64,000 nt of DNA from Gilvimarinus algae. Lineage in GTDB: Bacteria; Pseudomonadota; Gammaproteobacteria; Pseudomonadales; Cellvibrionaceae. A program made the position numbers and the translations under genes. Location: the NCBI RefSeq assembly GCF_030518215.1, contig NZ_JAULRT010000032.1, positions 310,001 through 374,000 of the forward strand. The letters are read 5' to 3'. This document shows, piece by piece, positions 37,393-45,972 of the stretch (position 1 is the first letter of the stretch; the number at the start of each line of letters is the position of its first letter). The notes below the pieces were generated by a model. That model ran no database searches. It was not told the origin of the DNA and worked only from the letters and a program-made list of their open reading frames with translations.

Positions 37393-37466
37393 GTCGTTTG
37401 GGGGTGATTTAACAGTCTTGGGCAATGCGCGTGAGTGCAACAGGCCCTAAGTAGCGGAGTAGGTAG

Positions 37467-38387
37467 ATGCCTGTTTGTTTTGACATAGGTGGCACAAACA
37501 TCCGGTCTGGCTGGCCCGACGGCGAGGGCATTGTTCAAATCTCTGGGCAGTGTGCCACGCCAGGCGATTCACTGGAGAGGTTTTTGTCGGCCTTGACGGA
37601 GATGGTACAGAGCGCGCCAGCCGAGCAACAAGACTTCGTCGCTATTTCCATTACCGGCCTTGTTCATCCCAAAACAGGCGCACTGACCATTGCGAATATT
37701 CCCTACCTGAAAGACCAAAACCTTTCCGAGTTATTGCGAGCGCGGATCAACTTACCGGTTCTGGTGGCCAATGATGCGGACTGTCTGGCGCTGGCAGAGG
37801 CACACGTCGGCGTCGCGAAAGGCGAAAGCAATGTATTGGCGATTGTTCTGGGCACAGGTGTCGGCGGCGGCTTGGTCTTGAACGGCGAACTGGTGACGGG
37901 TTTTGGCGGGATTTCCGGGGAGTGGGGGCACGGCCCCATTGTCGATCCAACGGCGGGGGGGCTGGTGGAGTCTTTGGGTTATTTTCAGTGTGGTTGCGGC
38001 CAAACGGGCTGCCTGGACACCGTCGGCGCCGCCCGGGGGATGGAAAATGTGCACAGAGCTTTAACCGGTGCCGAGCTCGATGCCAGGCAGATACTCGATC
38101 AATGGCGTACCGGTGATGCCTCAGCGAGCAAAACGGTAGAAGTGTGTACAGAAATAGTCGCGCGCGCACTGAGCGTTTTTGTCAATGCATTCGGCCCGGG
38201 CTCAGTGCCTGTAGGCGGTGGCTTGGCGAACGCTCATGACTTTGTTGAAAAAATCGATGCCAAGGTGCGCACTATGGTCCTGGCTCACTATGACCGCCCG
38301 CTGGTGGTTCAGGCGCAGCATGTCAAAAACGCAGGGCTTGTCGGTGCGGCCTTTCTGCGGCCTGGCAGAACATTCGGGGACGTGTGA
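37467..38387 (+). CDS. ROK-family sugar kinase
   Basis: Cytoplasmic sugar kinase of 306 residues. The phosphate-binding DIGGTNIRSGW at the N-terminus, the catalytic VANDADCLALAEA region, GTGVGGGLVLNGEL, and the zinc-binding CGCGQTGCLDTVGAARGME identify the ROK family. The substrate may be glucose, N-acetylglucosamine or N-acetylmannosamine; sequence alone does not decide. The stop codon directly abuts the GTG start of cutC, so the two are almost certainly co-translated. Confidence 0.88.
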   Translation: MPVCFDIGGTNIRSGWPDGEGIVQISGQCATPGDSLERFLSALTEMVQSAPAEQQDFVAISITGLVHPKTGALTIANIPYLKDQNLSELLRARINLPVLVANDADCLALAEAHVGVAKGESNVLAIVLGTGVGGGLVLNGELVTGFGGISGEWGHGPIVDPTAGGLVESLGYFQCGCGQTGCLDTVGAARGMENVHRALTGAELDARQILDQWRTGDASASKTVEVCTEIVARALSVFVNAFGPGSVPVGGGLANAHDFVEKIDAKVRTMVLAHYDRPLVVQAQHVKNAGLVGAAFLRPGRTFGDV

Positions 38388-39116
38388 GTGCCAAAAATCA
38401 CCTTTGAAGTCTGCGTAGATACCCCCGAGGGGCTTGTTCGCGCCCAGCGCGGTGGCGCTGATCGAGTTGAGTTGTGTTCAGCCCTGGCGATAGGGGGCCT
38501 TACACCCACGCGCGCGTTCATGCGGTTTGCGGCGGCGCAATCCATGCCAGCCCATGTCATGATTCGCCCGCGCGAGGGTGATTTTTGCTTTAGCGCGGCT
38601 GAGGTACAGCTGATGCTCGATGAGATTGCTCTGGCGCGCGAGGAAAACATGCAGGGCGTGGTGCTCGGCGCAACCTGTGAGGACGGCTCGCTCGATCAGA
38701 ACACTCTGGAAAAACTTGTCGTGGCCGCCGAGGGTATGGACCTCACTCTGCATCGCGCTTTTGATGTTACGCCCGATCCATACGCGGCGCTGGAAGCGGC
38801 CATTGCCCTTGGTTTCAACCGAATTTTAAGCAGTGGCCAACAAATCACCGCCCTCGCGGGCAAGGCGCTCTTGGCCAGCCTGGTTGCCGAGGCGGACGGC
38901 CGCATAGAGATCATGCCGGGCAGTGGTATCAACCCTGACAATCTGCACACTTTGGCAGAGGTCATGCCTCTGACTTCTGTGCATGCCTCCTGTTCTAGCC
39001 CGGAGCAACAATCACCTGAAGCGGTATCGCGGCTTGGGTTTAGCGGGGCGCAGGGACGCCGGCAAACAAATCTCGCCATGGTGCAGCGGATGGCAAAGGC
39101 CCTGGCTGAGATATAA
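38388..39116 (+). CDS. cutC: CutC-family TIM-barrel protein
   Basis: A 242-residue cytoplasmic TIM barrel. Family marks are FEVCVDTPEGLVRAQRGGADRVELCSALAIGGLTPT-type start, HVMIRPREGDFCFS, GVVLGATCEDGSLD, LHRAFDVTPD and SSGQQ. CutC was named for copper homeostasis in E. coli, but its molecular activity is unsettled and a copper role has been questioned. Direct joining to a ROK sugar kinase without a gap hints at a sugar-linked function here. The start is GTG. Confidence 0.93.
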   Translation: MPKITFEVCVDTPEGLVRAQRGGADRVELCSALAIGGLTPTRAFMRFAAAQSMPAHVMIRPREGDFCFSAAEVQLMLDEIALAREENMQGVVLGATCEDGSLDQNTLEKLVVAAEGMDLTLHRAFDVTPDPYAALEAAIALGFNRILSSGQQITALAGKALLASLVAEADGRIEIMPGSGINPDNLHTLAEVMPLTSVHASCSSPEQQSPEAVSRLGFSGAQGRRQTNLAMVQRMAKALAEI

Positions 39117-39314
39117 CTCTTAGCTGTGCATTTTGAAAATGCGCACTCGCGCTGTTGTTTGGACTTGAGTGTGTGCAAAAAACAGGACGGCGGTAAACCG
39201 CCCTTATCTGATTTGGCGTGGCTCGGCTATGCGGGGCAGCGCTGACCGTCTGCGAGGCTTTCGCGATTCACGCGTCCTGCTCTGACATCCCCCTGGCGCG
39301 GGACGCTTATCGAC

Positions 39315-39710
39315 TCAATTTGCGGTGATTTCAGGTGGTTCAACTCGATTGACTTCAATCGTGTTCTTTTGCCCTTGCTTTAACGACCAGTCGATACTCT
39401 GTCCGGTTCGCAGACCCAGCAGTGCACTGCCTGCCGGGCTGAACACTGACAGCGCCTCATCGTGCTTGCCGGCATCTCCGGGATACACCAGTTGGTAAGT
39501 GAAGGTCTTCCCCGTCTCCTGAATGGTAAAGGTGACTTTGGAGTTCACCGTCACTACATCCTCGGGCAGCTTGGCGGGCTTGACCCTGCGGGCGCGCTCC
39601 AGCTCATTCAGCAGTTGCTCCGCGGCCGCATCGCCGTCGCGGGCATCAATCATTCGGCACAGCGTGTCGTAGACATCCTGCGCCACCATAATACTGGGTT
39701 TTCTAGGCAT
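39315..39710 (-). CDS. rnk: Rnk-like nucleoside diphosphate kinase regulator
   Basis: GreA/GreB-fold protein of 131 residues that binds RNA polymerase and, in E. coli and Pseudomonas, influences nucleoside diphosphate kinase levels. The start is ATG 39710 preceded by GGAG; the in-frame extension upstream is Cys/Trp-rich junk. The N-terminal part is a short helical hairpin (YDTLCRMIDARDGDAAAEQLLNELERA) and the C-terminal FKBP-like GreA_C domain includes TYQLVYPGDAG, SVFSPAGSALLGLRTGQSIDW. The short coiled coil fits Rnk better than GreA. Confidence 0.85.
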   Translation of the reverse strand: MPRKPSIMVAQDVYDTLCRMIDARDGDAAAEQLLNELERARRVKPAKLPEDVVTVNSKVTFTIQETGKTFTYQLVYPGDAGKHDEALSVFSPAGSALLGLRTGQSIDWSLKQGQKNTIEVNRVEPPEITAN

Positions 39711-40045
39711 GGTTGCTCCAGTTAGAGACGGCCCATCCCAACAATACCAACAAGGCCTTGGGCTTTGGGCACAACAAAAGTAAACACTACGGACAGCAAA
39801 ACTCACAGAGTGCCGGACGGCACCCCGATTAAACGGGGAAGATGGGGGCGAGCCTCCACATCAGAAAGCGGTTTACATCGGTCATGGTGTTAGGAATAAA
39901 CCAGAGGTGAAAGGGTTAAATTAACCGATTGAGCGGTAAAGTCAATTCTCTGGGGGTTGATTCCAAATGCTCCGCGTAGCGTAAACATTCAAATTTTACG
40001 AGCCGCCTGACGTGCGGAGTCGCATTTATCGCCTTGGAGTAGATG
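39711..40045. other. Intergenic region upstream of rnk
   Basis: About 335 bases between rnk and the terminator of the tRNA gene. It should hold the rnk promoter and leader. I see no gene, repeat or strong regulatory palindrome in it. Confidence 0.4.
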
Positions 40046-40077
40046 GAAAAAAGCCCCGATTAAAGATCGAGGCTTTT
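40046..40077 (-). terminator. Terminator of tRNA-Leu
   Basis: Stem AAAAGCC-C-CGAT with ATCG-A-GGCTTTT (one internal mismatch) and TAAAG loop, followed on the minus strand by a T run. It lies 6 bases beyond the tRNA 3' end. Confidence 0.75.
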
Positions 40078-40083
40078 AATGTT

Positions 40084-40170
40084 TGGTGCCCAGGAGAGGA
40101 CTTGAACCTCCACGACCGTAAGGCCACTAGCACCTGAAGCTAGCGTGTCTACCAATTTCACCACCTGGGC
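40084..40170 (-). tRNA. tRNA-Leu, anticodon CAG
   Basis: An 87-base gene on the minus strand including encoded CCA. The acceptor stem GCCCAGG pairs with CCTGGGC, the D-arm contains AATTGGTAGAC, the anticodon arm is CTAGC-TT-CAG-GT-GCTAG, the long variable arm characteristic of class II leucine tRNAs is present, and the T-arm has GGTTCAAGTCC. It reads CUG codons. Confidence 0.95.
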
Positions 40171-40229
40171 AGATGGTTAGCGGTGATTAAGCCCGATTGG
40201 TTCTTCGCTGATCGCGGTCTTGCCGACAC

Positions 40230-40313
40230 GCTGCGCGTGGTCACTATCAGCCTCCTGCTTTACGTGACACTAGTACAATCCTGTACGTCGTCTACCAATT
40301 TCACCACCTGGGC
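40230..40313 (-). pseudogene. Decayed second tRNA-Leu copy
   Basis: The first 24 bases of the tRNA-Leu (acceptor 5' strand and D-arm), plus the base before it, recur exactly at 40290-40314. Beyond that only patches resemble the tRNA: CTAGTG in the anticodon/variable region and GGAGG near the T-arm. A 3' acceptor strand and CCA are missing. It lies between the promoter and the intact tRNA and will be co-transcribed. Confidence 0.6.
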
Positions 40314-40350
40314 ATACCGGAATGGCTGGCGCCACAACCCGAGGACGCGC

Positions 40351-40379
40351 ACTATAATGGCAGCCATTTGCCTTGTCAA
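40351..40379 (-). promoter_or_regulatory. Sigma-70 promoter of the tRNA-Leu transcript
   Basis: On the minus strand a perfect TTGACA (40379-40374), 17-base spacer and TATAGT (40356-40351). A GC-rich GCGC follows the -10, as in stringently controlled stable-RNA promoters. Transcription would pass through the decayed copy into the tRNA. Confidence 0.8.
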
Positions 40380-40476
40380 CGCTTTGACTGAGAAAATTGC
40401 AAAATTATGTCTGGTGCTTGCAAGTTGATGATTTCGTGAGCATTTTTTCTCATGTCCGAGCCGATTGTGCCTAATA

Positions 40477-40492
40477 AATTATTATAATACAA
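40477..40492 (+). promoter_or_regulatory. Candidate operator of the arabinose ABC operon
   Basis: Contains TATTATAATACAA, 13 bases shared exactly with the region upstream of araB. It fits 13 of 16 positions of the palindrome TTGTATTATAATACAA. TATAAT within it could double as a -10 box, but no -35 at the right distance is evident. It lies about 55 bases before the binding-protein gene. Confidence 0.5.
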
Positions 40493-40545
40493 TTATGTTA
40501 ATGCAATACTTACCTGAATAACGACAATAGACAGAAGAGGCAGAT

Positions 40546-41490
40546 ATGAATAAGACACTGATGGGCCTTGCGCTTGCGTCCCTGCTTGGCGCTTCGCAGC
40601 TGGCCAGCGCACTAACCGTGGGTTTTTCTCAGGTCGGATCAGAAAGTGGTTGGCGCACGACTTTTTCCGAGTCGGTTAAGGCTGAGGCCGAGAAGCGTGG
40701 AATCGATCTTAAATTCTCCGATGCCCAGCAAAAGCAGGAGAACCAAATCAAAGCTATTCGCAGTTTTATTGCCCAGAGCGTAGACGCCATCGTAGTGGCG
40801 CCAGTGGTGGAAACCGGTTGGCGGCCTGTGCTGATGGAGGCGCGGCGCGCTCGTATACCGGTGGTCATTGTCGATCGCAACGTGGCCGTTACCGATGATC
40901 GTTTGTACATCACCCGTATTGCCCCCGACTTTGTCGATGAGGGGCGCAAGGCCGCGCAGTGGCTGATGGAGGCGACGGACGGGCGTTGCGACATCGTCGA
41001 GTTGCAGGGCACAGTGGGTTCGAGTGCGGCGATTGGGCGGATGGAAGGCTTTAACGAAGTGATTGGCAAGCACCCAGAGGCCAGCATTGTGCGCTCGCAG
41101 ACTGCAGAGTTCACCCGCGCCAAGGGCAAAGAGGTGATGGAGAGTATCCTTAAAGCTGAGGGGGGCGGCAAAGCCCTGTGTGCTCTTTGGGCCCATAACG
41201 ACGAAATGGCCCTGGGCGCTATTCAGGCGATCAAAGAAGCGGGCCTCAAGCCGGGCGAGGATATTCTCGTGGTGTCGGTGGATGCGGTGGACGATATTTT
41301 TACGGCCCTGCTGGACGGTGAAGTCAACGCATCGGTAGAAATGAGCCCCCACCTAGGTGGCCCCGCGTTTGACGTCATTGAAGCCTACCTGGGCGGCAAA
41401 CGCGACTTCGAAAAGTGGATGGTGATGGATGGGCGCGTTTTTACTCAGGAAAACGCTAAAGCTGAGTACGAGAAACGCCAAGCCAACTAA
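40546..41490 (+). CDS. Sugar ABC transporter substrate-binding protein (YtfQ-like; arabinose)
   Basis: Periplasmic binding protein of 314 residues with signal peptide ending ASA near 22. It belongs to the ribose/galactofuranose group (Peripla_BP_4): VGFSQVGSESGWRTTFSESVKAEAEKRG, DAIVVAPVVETGW, VVIVDRNV and LCALWAHNDEMALGAIQAIKEAG. This closely follows YtfQ, the galactofuranose-binding protein of E. coli. The location before araBDA and the presence of two permeases also resemble the AraUVWZ L-arabinose system described for Shewanella, so arabinose in furanose form is the likely ligand. Confidence 0.88.
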   Translation: MNKTLMGLALASLLGASQLASALTVGFSQVGSESGWRTTFSESVKAEAEKRGIDLKFSDAQQKQENQIKAIRSFIAQSVDAIVVAPVVETGWRPVLMEARRARIPVVIVDRNVAVTDDRLYITRIAPDFVDEGRKAAQWLMEATDGRCDIVELQGTVGSSAAIGRMEGFNEVIGKHPEASIVRSQTAEFTRAKGKEVMESILKAEGGGKALCALWAHNDEMALGAIQAIKEAGLKPGEDILVVSVDAVDDIFTALLDGEVNASVEMSPHLGGPAFDVIEAYLGGKRDFEKWMVMDGRVFTQENAKAEYEKRQAN

Positions 41491-41532
41491 TTCTGCAGTC
41501 AGCCGGCCTTGGTGCCGGCTTCAGGTAATCTT

Positions 41533-43044
41533 ATGAACACGGACAATACGCTACTGGCGCTCAGGGGAGTGGTGAAGACCTTCCCCGGAGTAAAAGCGCT
41601 GGACGGGGTCGACTTCACTCTGCGCAAAGGCGAGATTCACGCACTACTGGGTGAGAATGGCGCCGGTAAGTCAACCTTGATCAAGGTCATGACGGGCGTC
41701 TACCGCCGCGATGGTGGTGACATATCGCTGGAAGACAAGCCGATTCACCCCGCTAATACCGGTGATGCTCAGAACCTGGGGATCAGCACCGTGTATCAGG
41801 AAGTGAACTTGTTGCCGAACCTCACGGTGGCGCAGAACCTGTTCCTGGGTCTTGAGCCGAAACGCTTTGGCTGCATTGACTGGCGCCGCATGAACCGCGA
41901 GGCGCGCGAGCTGCTCGCGGGCTACGAGCTGGACTTGGATGTGACCGCCGCTCTGAATACTTACTCGGTGGCGATTCAGCAGTTAATTGCCATTGCCCGC
42001 GGTGTGTCTATGTCCGCCAAGGTGTTAATTCTTGATGAGCCCACCGCGAGCCTCGATGCCGACGAAGTCGCCTCTTTGTTTAAAATTATGCGCGAGCTGC
42101 GCGACAAGGGGATCGGGATTGTCTTTGTGACCCACTTTCTCGATCAGGTGTACGCCGTCTGCGACCGAATCACGGTATTGCGCAACGGAGCGCTGGTGGG
42201 CGAGTTTGAGGCGGCGAGCCTGAGCCAGCAAGATCTGGTGAGTCATATGCTCGGCAAGGCGCTGGAAAAAGCGGTGCATGAAAAAATTGAGCACGCCGAC
42301 GCCGAGTCCCGCGACAAACTGTTTGAACTAAAGGGTGCGCGCTCGCAAGCACTTGAGGCTCTGGATCTGAGCGTCAGCGCCGGACAGGTAGTGGGCCTTG
42401 CGGGCTTACTCGGTTCTGGCCGCACCGAGCTGTGCAAGCTGGTGTTTGGTGTGGACGGCCTGGTGGCCGGCGATGCGGAACTCAATGGCCAGCATGTGCG
42501 CTTTACGAATCCGCGCCAGGCGGTGGTGGCCGGGCTGGGCCTGTGCCCGGAGGACCGCAAAAAAGACGGCATTTTCGGTCCTATGTCCATTCGTGAAAAC
42601 ATGATCATGGCGCTGCAGAACAAGCGCGGCTGGTGGCGCTATATTCCCATGAAAAAGCAGCGCGAGCTGGCCGAGCGCTATGTCAAGGCACTGAAAATTG
42701 CCACCAGCGATATTGAAAAACCCATCAATCAGTTGAGCGGTGGCAATCAGCAAAAGGTGATTTTGGCGCGCTGGCTTGCGGCTGAGCCCCGCTTGATGTT
42801 GCTGGATGAGCCCACCCGCGGTATCGACGTGGGGGCCCACGCTGAAATCATTCAACTGATTCGCCAGCTTTGCGCTCAAGGCCTCGGGCTGATTGTGGCC
42901 TCGTCCGAACTGGATGAGCTGGTGGAGTTTTCCGACAAAGTGATTGTCATGCGCGACCGGCGCAAAGTGGCCGAGGTGTCGGGCAACGAGATCACCCAAC
43001 AACGTATTATGCAGGCCATCGCCGGCCAGCCCCAGGCGAGTTGA
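41533..43044 (+). CDS. Sugar ABC transporter ATPase, two-domain (YtfR-like)
   Basis: Energises the sugar importer. The protein has 503 residues from ATG 41533 with two nucleotide-binding halves, typical of CUT2 importers. The first has Walker A GENGAGKST, TVYQEVNLLPNLT and Walker B LILDEPTASLD; its signature region is degenerate (LNTYSVAIQQLIAIAR). The second has the modified Walker A GLLGSGRTE, a full LSGGNQQKVILARWLA signature and MLLDEPTRGIDVGA. This asymmetry is normal for the family. It is 42 bases behind the binding protein. Confidence 0.93.
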   Translation: MNTDNTLLALRGVVKTFPGVKALDGVDFTLRKGEIHALLGENGAGKSTLIKVMTGVYRRDGGDISLEDKPIHPANTGDAQNLGISTVYQEVNLLPNLTVAQNLFLGLEPKRFGCIDWRRMNREARELLAGYELDLDVTAALNTYSVAIQQLIAIARGVSMSAKVLILDEPTASLDADEVASLFKIMRELRDKGIGIVFVTHFLDQVYAVCDRITVLRNGALVGEFEAASLSQQDLVSHMLGKALEKAVHEKIEHADAESRDKLFELKGARSQALEALDLSVSAGQVVGLAGLLGSGRTELCKLVFGVDGLVAGDAELNGQHVRFTNPRQAVVAGLGLCPEDRKKDGIFGPMSIRENMIMALQNKRGWWRYIPMKKQRELAERYVKALKIATSDIEKPINQLSGGNQQKVILARWLAAEPRLMLLDEPTRGIDVGAHAEIIQLIRQLCAQGLGLIVASSELDELVEFSDKVIVMRDRRKVAEVSGNEITQQRIMQAIAGQPQAS

Positions 43045-43046
43045 CT

Positions 43047-44051
43047 ATGAATTATCAAAACCTATCCCCTCAGTTGCGACGCAGCATTTGGCCCGTGGCC
43101 GGTTTGCTGGTGCTGCTTCTGACCAATGTGTTAATTGCGCCGGAGTTTTTCAGTATTGAAATCAAGGATGGTCGTCTGTACGGCAGTTTGATTGATGTGC
43201 TTAATCGGGCGGCGCCTGTCGCGCTGCTGGCTATCGGCATGACCCTGGTGATTGCCACCGGGGGCGTGGACCTGTCGGTTGGCTCGGTCATGGCCATTGC
43301 CGGAGCGGTAAGTGCCGGGTTGATTGTCAGTGGTGTCGACAGTGTGTTTCTTGTGATCGGTGGCGGCCTGCTCGCTGGTTTGGCTGCAGGTTTTGTCAAC
43401 GGCTTTTTGGTGGGGTACTTTGGTATTCAGCCGATTGTCGCCACTTTGATTCTGATGGTGGCCGGCCGCGGCGTGGCCCAGCTGATAAACTCAGGGCAGA
43501 TCGTGACCTTTCATCACGAGGGCTTCGAGTTTCTCGGGGTGGGCTATCTTTTCGGTTTACCCTTTCCCATTATTCTCGTGATTATCACCTTTGTACTGGT
43601 GCAACTGCTGATGAGGCGCACCGCCTTAGGCTTGTTTGTCGAAGGCGTGGGGGCCAACGCCAGCGCCAGCCACTACATCGGTATTAATGACAAGCTGATC
43701 AAGTTGATGGTGTATTGCCTCTCGGGCTTGTGCGCTGCCCTTGCCGGTATGATCGCCGCCGCCGACATCGGTGGTAGTGATGCCAATAACGCGGGTCTGT
43801 GGTTGGAGTTGGACGCCATTTTGGCCGTGGTGATCGGCGGTGCCTCACTGATGGGTGGGCGCTTTTCTTTGTTTTTGTCCATCATCGGTGCGCTTATCAT
43901 TCAGGCACTGACCATTACAATTATTCTCAGCGGTGTACCGCCGAAGTTTAATTTGTTGATAAAGGCCGCTGCCATCATTGTCATCCTGCTGCTGCAGTCG
44001 CCTGAATTTCGCCGCCAGTTAGGGCGAATCAAGCAGTGGCGGAGGGCTTAA
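43047..44051 (+). CDS. Sugar ABC transporter permease 1 (YtfT-like)
   Basis: Inner-membrane permease of 334 residues with about nine to ten helices, BPD_transp_2 family. GMTLVIATGGVDLSVGSVMAIAGA near 67-90 is the conserved motif of CUT2 permeases, and IGGASLMGGRF near 265 marks the second. The start ATG 43047 lies 2 bases behind the ATPase stop codon. Functions as half of a heteromeric channel with the next gene. Confidence 0.92.
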   Translation: MNYQNLSPQLRRSIWPVAGLLVLLLTNVLIAPEFFSIEIKDGRLYGSLIDVLNRAAPVALLAIGMTLVIATGGVDLSVGSVMAIAGAVSAGLIVSGVDSVFLVIGGGLLAGLAAGFVNGFLVGYFGIQPIVATLILMVAGRGVAQLINSGQIVTFHHEGFEFLGVGYLFGLPFPIILVIITFVLVQLLMRRTALGLFVEGVGANASASHYIGINDKLIKLMVYCLSGLCAALAGMIAAADIGGSDANNAGLWLELDAILAVVIGGASLMGGRFSLFLSIIGALIIQALTITIILSGVPPKFNLLIKAAAIIVILLLQSPEFRRQLGRIKQWRRA

Positions 44052-44053
44052 TC

Positions 44054-45013
44054 ATGCACAAGAAATTTTTACCCTTGTACGTCACCTGTTCGCTCTTTGC
44101 CCTATTGTTTGCGGCCGGCGCCGTGCAATTTGAAAACTTCGGCAGCCTGCGGGTGTTTATGAATCTGTTCACCGATAACGCCTTTTTGATTATCGCGGCG
44201 ATCGGCATGACCTTTGTGATTCTTTCGGGCGGTATTGATTTGTCGGTGGGCTCTACCATTGCCCTGAGTGGGGTGATCATCAGCGTACTCATGCAGAACT
44301 ACGGTTGGCACCCCTTGCCAGCCTTTGCGCTGGTGTTGGTGCTAGGTACCTTGTTTGGTGCGAGCATGGGCGCGATCATTCACTACTACCAGTTGCAACC
44401 CTTTATCGTTACCCTGGCGGGTATGTTTTTCGCGCGCGGGTTGAGCTCGGTGATCAGCGAAGAGTCAGTGCCTATCATGCACAGCTTTTACGATGATGTG
44501 GCCATGTTTGGTTTTGAGCTGCCCGGCGGCGCCTGGCTGGGCAGTTCGACCATTATTGCCCTGGTGGTGCTCGCCCTTGCCATTTGGCTCGCCAATTTTA
44601 CCCGTTTGGGCGGGCGCGTTTATGGCCTGGGTGGCGATGCCCAGTCGGCGGCTCTGATGGGCGTGCCCATCGCCAGAACCACCATCAGTGTCTATGCCTT
44701 GAGTTCCTTTATGGCGGCGCTGGCAGGTATCGTCTTTAGTTTTTACACCTTTTCAGGGTACTCGCTGGCAGCGGTGGGTGTGGAGCTCGACGCCATTGCC
44801 GCAGTGGTGATTGGTGGCACCCTGCTGACCGGTGGCTATGGCTATGTACTGGGGACGCTGTTCGGTGTGCTGATCATGGGGGTTGTACAGACCTATATTT
44901 CGTTTGATGGCACTCTGTCGAGCTGGTGGACCAAGATAGTTATTGGACTTTTGCTGTTTGTCTTTATTGCCCTGCAGCGCTATCTGGTTGGGCGAGGACA
45001 AAAATCCAGATAG
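44054..45013 (+). CDS. Sugar ABC transporter permease 2 (YjfF-like)
   Basis: Second permease of the importer, 319 residues, also BPD_transp_2, with GMTFVILSGGIDLSVGSTIALSG near 51-73 and VVIGGTLLTGGYGYVLGTLFGV near 258-280. It matches YjfF of the ytfQRT-yjfF operon. The start ATG 44054 follows the first permease by 2 bases. Two different permeases in one importer suggest an asymmetric translocation path. Confidence 0.92.
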   Translation: MHKKFLPLYVTCSLFALLFAAGAVQFENFGSLRVFMNLFTDNAFLIIAAIGMTFVILSGGIDLSVGSTIALSGVIISVLMQNYGWHPLPAFALVLVLGTLFGASMGAIIHYYQLQPFIVTLAGMFFARGLSSVISEESVPIMHSFYDDVAMFGFELPGGAWLGSSTIIALVVLALAIWLANFTRLGGRVYGLGGDAQSAALMGVPIARTTISVYALSSFMAALAGIVFSFYTFSGYSLAAVGVELDAIAAVVIGGTLLTGGYGYVLGTLFGVLIMGVVQTYISFDGTLSSWWTKIVIGLLLFVFIALQRYLVGRGQKSR

Positions 45014-45075
45014 CTTCGGCCTCAGCGTCTATACTCGGGGCATTGGTAGGCAAGCGATGTTCAGCGGGGCGGCGA

Positions 45076-45972
45076 GTGACCTTCTCTTTCTGGGGCAAAT
45101 GTATTGCGGTGGCACTGGTGTCTTGTTTGTGGGCACCGGTGCTGGCCGAGTCCGAATCCTCCGGCCAACAAGCGGTTCTGACCGTGCGCTACCCGCAGTA
45201 CGCCGGCGATGACATTGTTTTCCAAAGGCAGGTCAACTACTTTGTCAGCCTGCTGACCCTGGCGCTGGAAAAATCGGGCCGCCCCTTTGAATTGCACCCT
45301 GTGCCCGGCGGAGCGGTTTCCGACCGGCGCAATTCGAGAAATCTCGATACCGGCTTCTACGATGTGAATTGGATGCACAGCAACCCGGACCGGGAGGCGA
45401 CCTTGCAGGCTGTGTACATTCCGCTGTTTAAAGGCCTGGCCGGCTGGCGTTTGCTGCTGATCAGTGAGAATGCTGAGCCTGCATTTCAAAAGGGTGTCTC
45501 CCTGACAAAGCTCAAGACCCTGCGCGCCGGCCTGGGGCAGGACTGGCCCGATACCAGTTATATGAAGGCCAATGGGTTTAGCGTGGTGACCTCTATCAAC
45601 CGCGACAGCCTGATCAGCATGCTGGTGAGCGACAGGGTGGACTATGTGTCGCGCTCGGTGGTTGAGATATGGGATGAACTCGAGGCGCACAGCGATAAGC
45701 GTGTGGCGGCGGCCTGCTGCGTTGCTTTGCACTACCCATCGGCATTTTATTTTTTTACCAACCGGGACAATCATGCACTGTCCCAGGCGCTGAGCACCGG
45801 GCTGAACGCCGCCATTGCCGACGGTTCTTTCGATCGGGTATTTAACGAATTCTACGGTGAAGCTCTTTCTCGCGCGCGCTTGGGCTCGAGGGCGGTGTAT
45901 CACCTGGACATCCCCTGGGAAACGGCCACCATGCCACTGCACCGCCCTGAGCTCTGGTATCAGCCAGAGTGA
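45076..45972 (+). CDS. Secreted solute-binding-like protein (family 3 fold), function unknown
   Basis: About 298 residues when started at GTG 45076, with GGGG upstream and a good signal peptide ending VLA near 24. The body looks like a type II periplasmic binding protein: LTVRYPQYAGDD start, an early FYDVNWMHSNPDRE, ATLQAVYIPLFKGLAGWRLLLIS, TLRAGLGQDWPDTSYMKANGF and SMLVSDRVDYVSRSVVEIWDEL. Ligand residues are not clear. It has no dedicated permease and follows the arabinose importer by 62 bases, so it may share its transcript. It could be a sensor or an accessory binding protein. Confidence 0.68.
   Translation: MTFSFWGKCIAVALVSCLWAPVLAESESSGQQAVLTVRYPQYAGDDIVFQRQVNYFVSLLTLALEKSGRPFELHPVPGGAVSDRRNSRNLDTGFYDVNWMHSNPDREATLQAVYIPLFKGLAGWRLLLISENAEPAFQKGVSLTKLKTLRAGLGQDWPDTSYMKANGFSVVTSINRDSLISMLVSDRVDYVSRSVVEIWDELEAHSDKRVAAACCVALHYPSAFYFFTNRDNHALSQALSTGLNAAIADGSFDRVFNEFYGEALSRARLGSRAVYHLDIPWETATMPLHRPELWYQPE

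Noticed and set aside
40147-40314. 25-bp direct repeat at the tRNA-Leu considered as attL/attR of an integrated element
   Set aside because: The repeat is the tRNA 5' end, integrative elements usually use the 3' end, the copies are only 143 bases apart and there is no integrase.
40183-40428. 81-codon plus-strand frame over the tRNA upstream region
   Set aside because: It runs through the decayed tRNA copy and the minus-strand promoter; no protein-like features.
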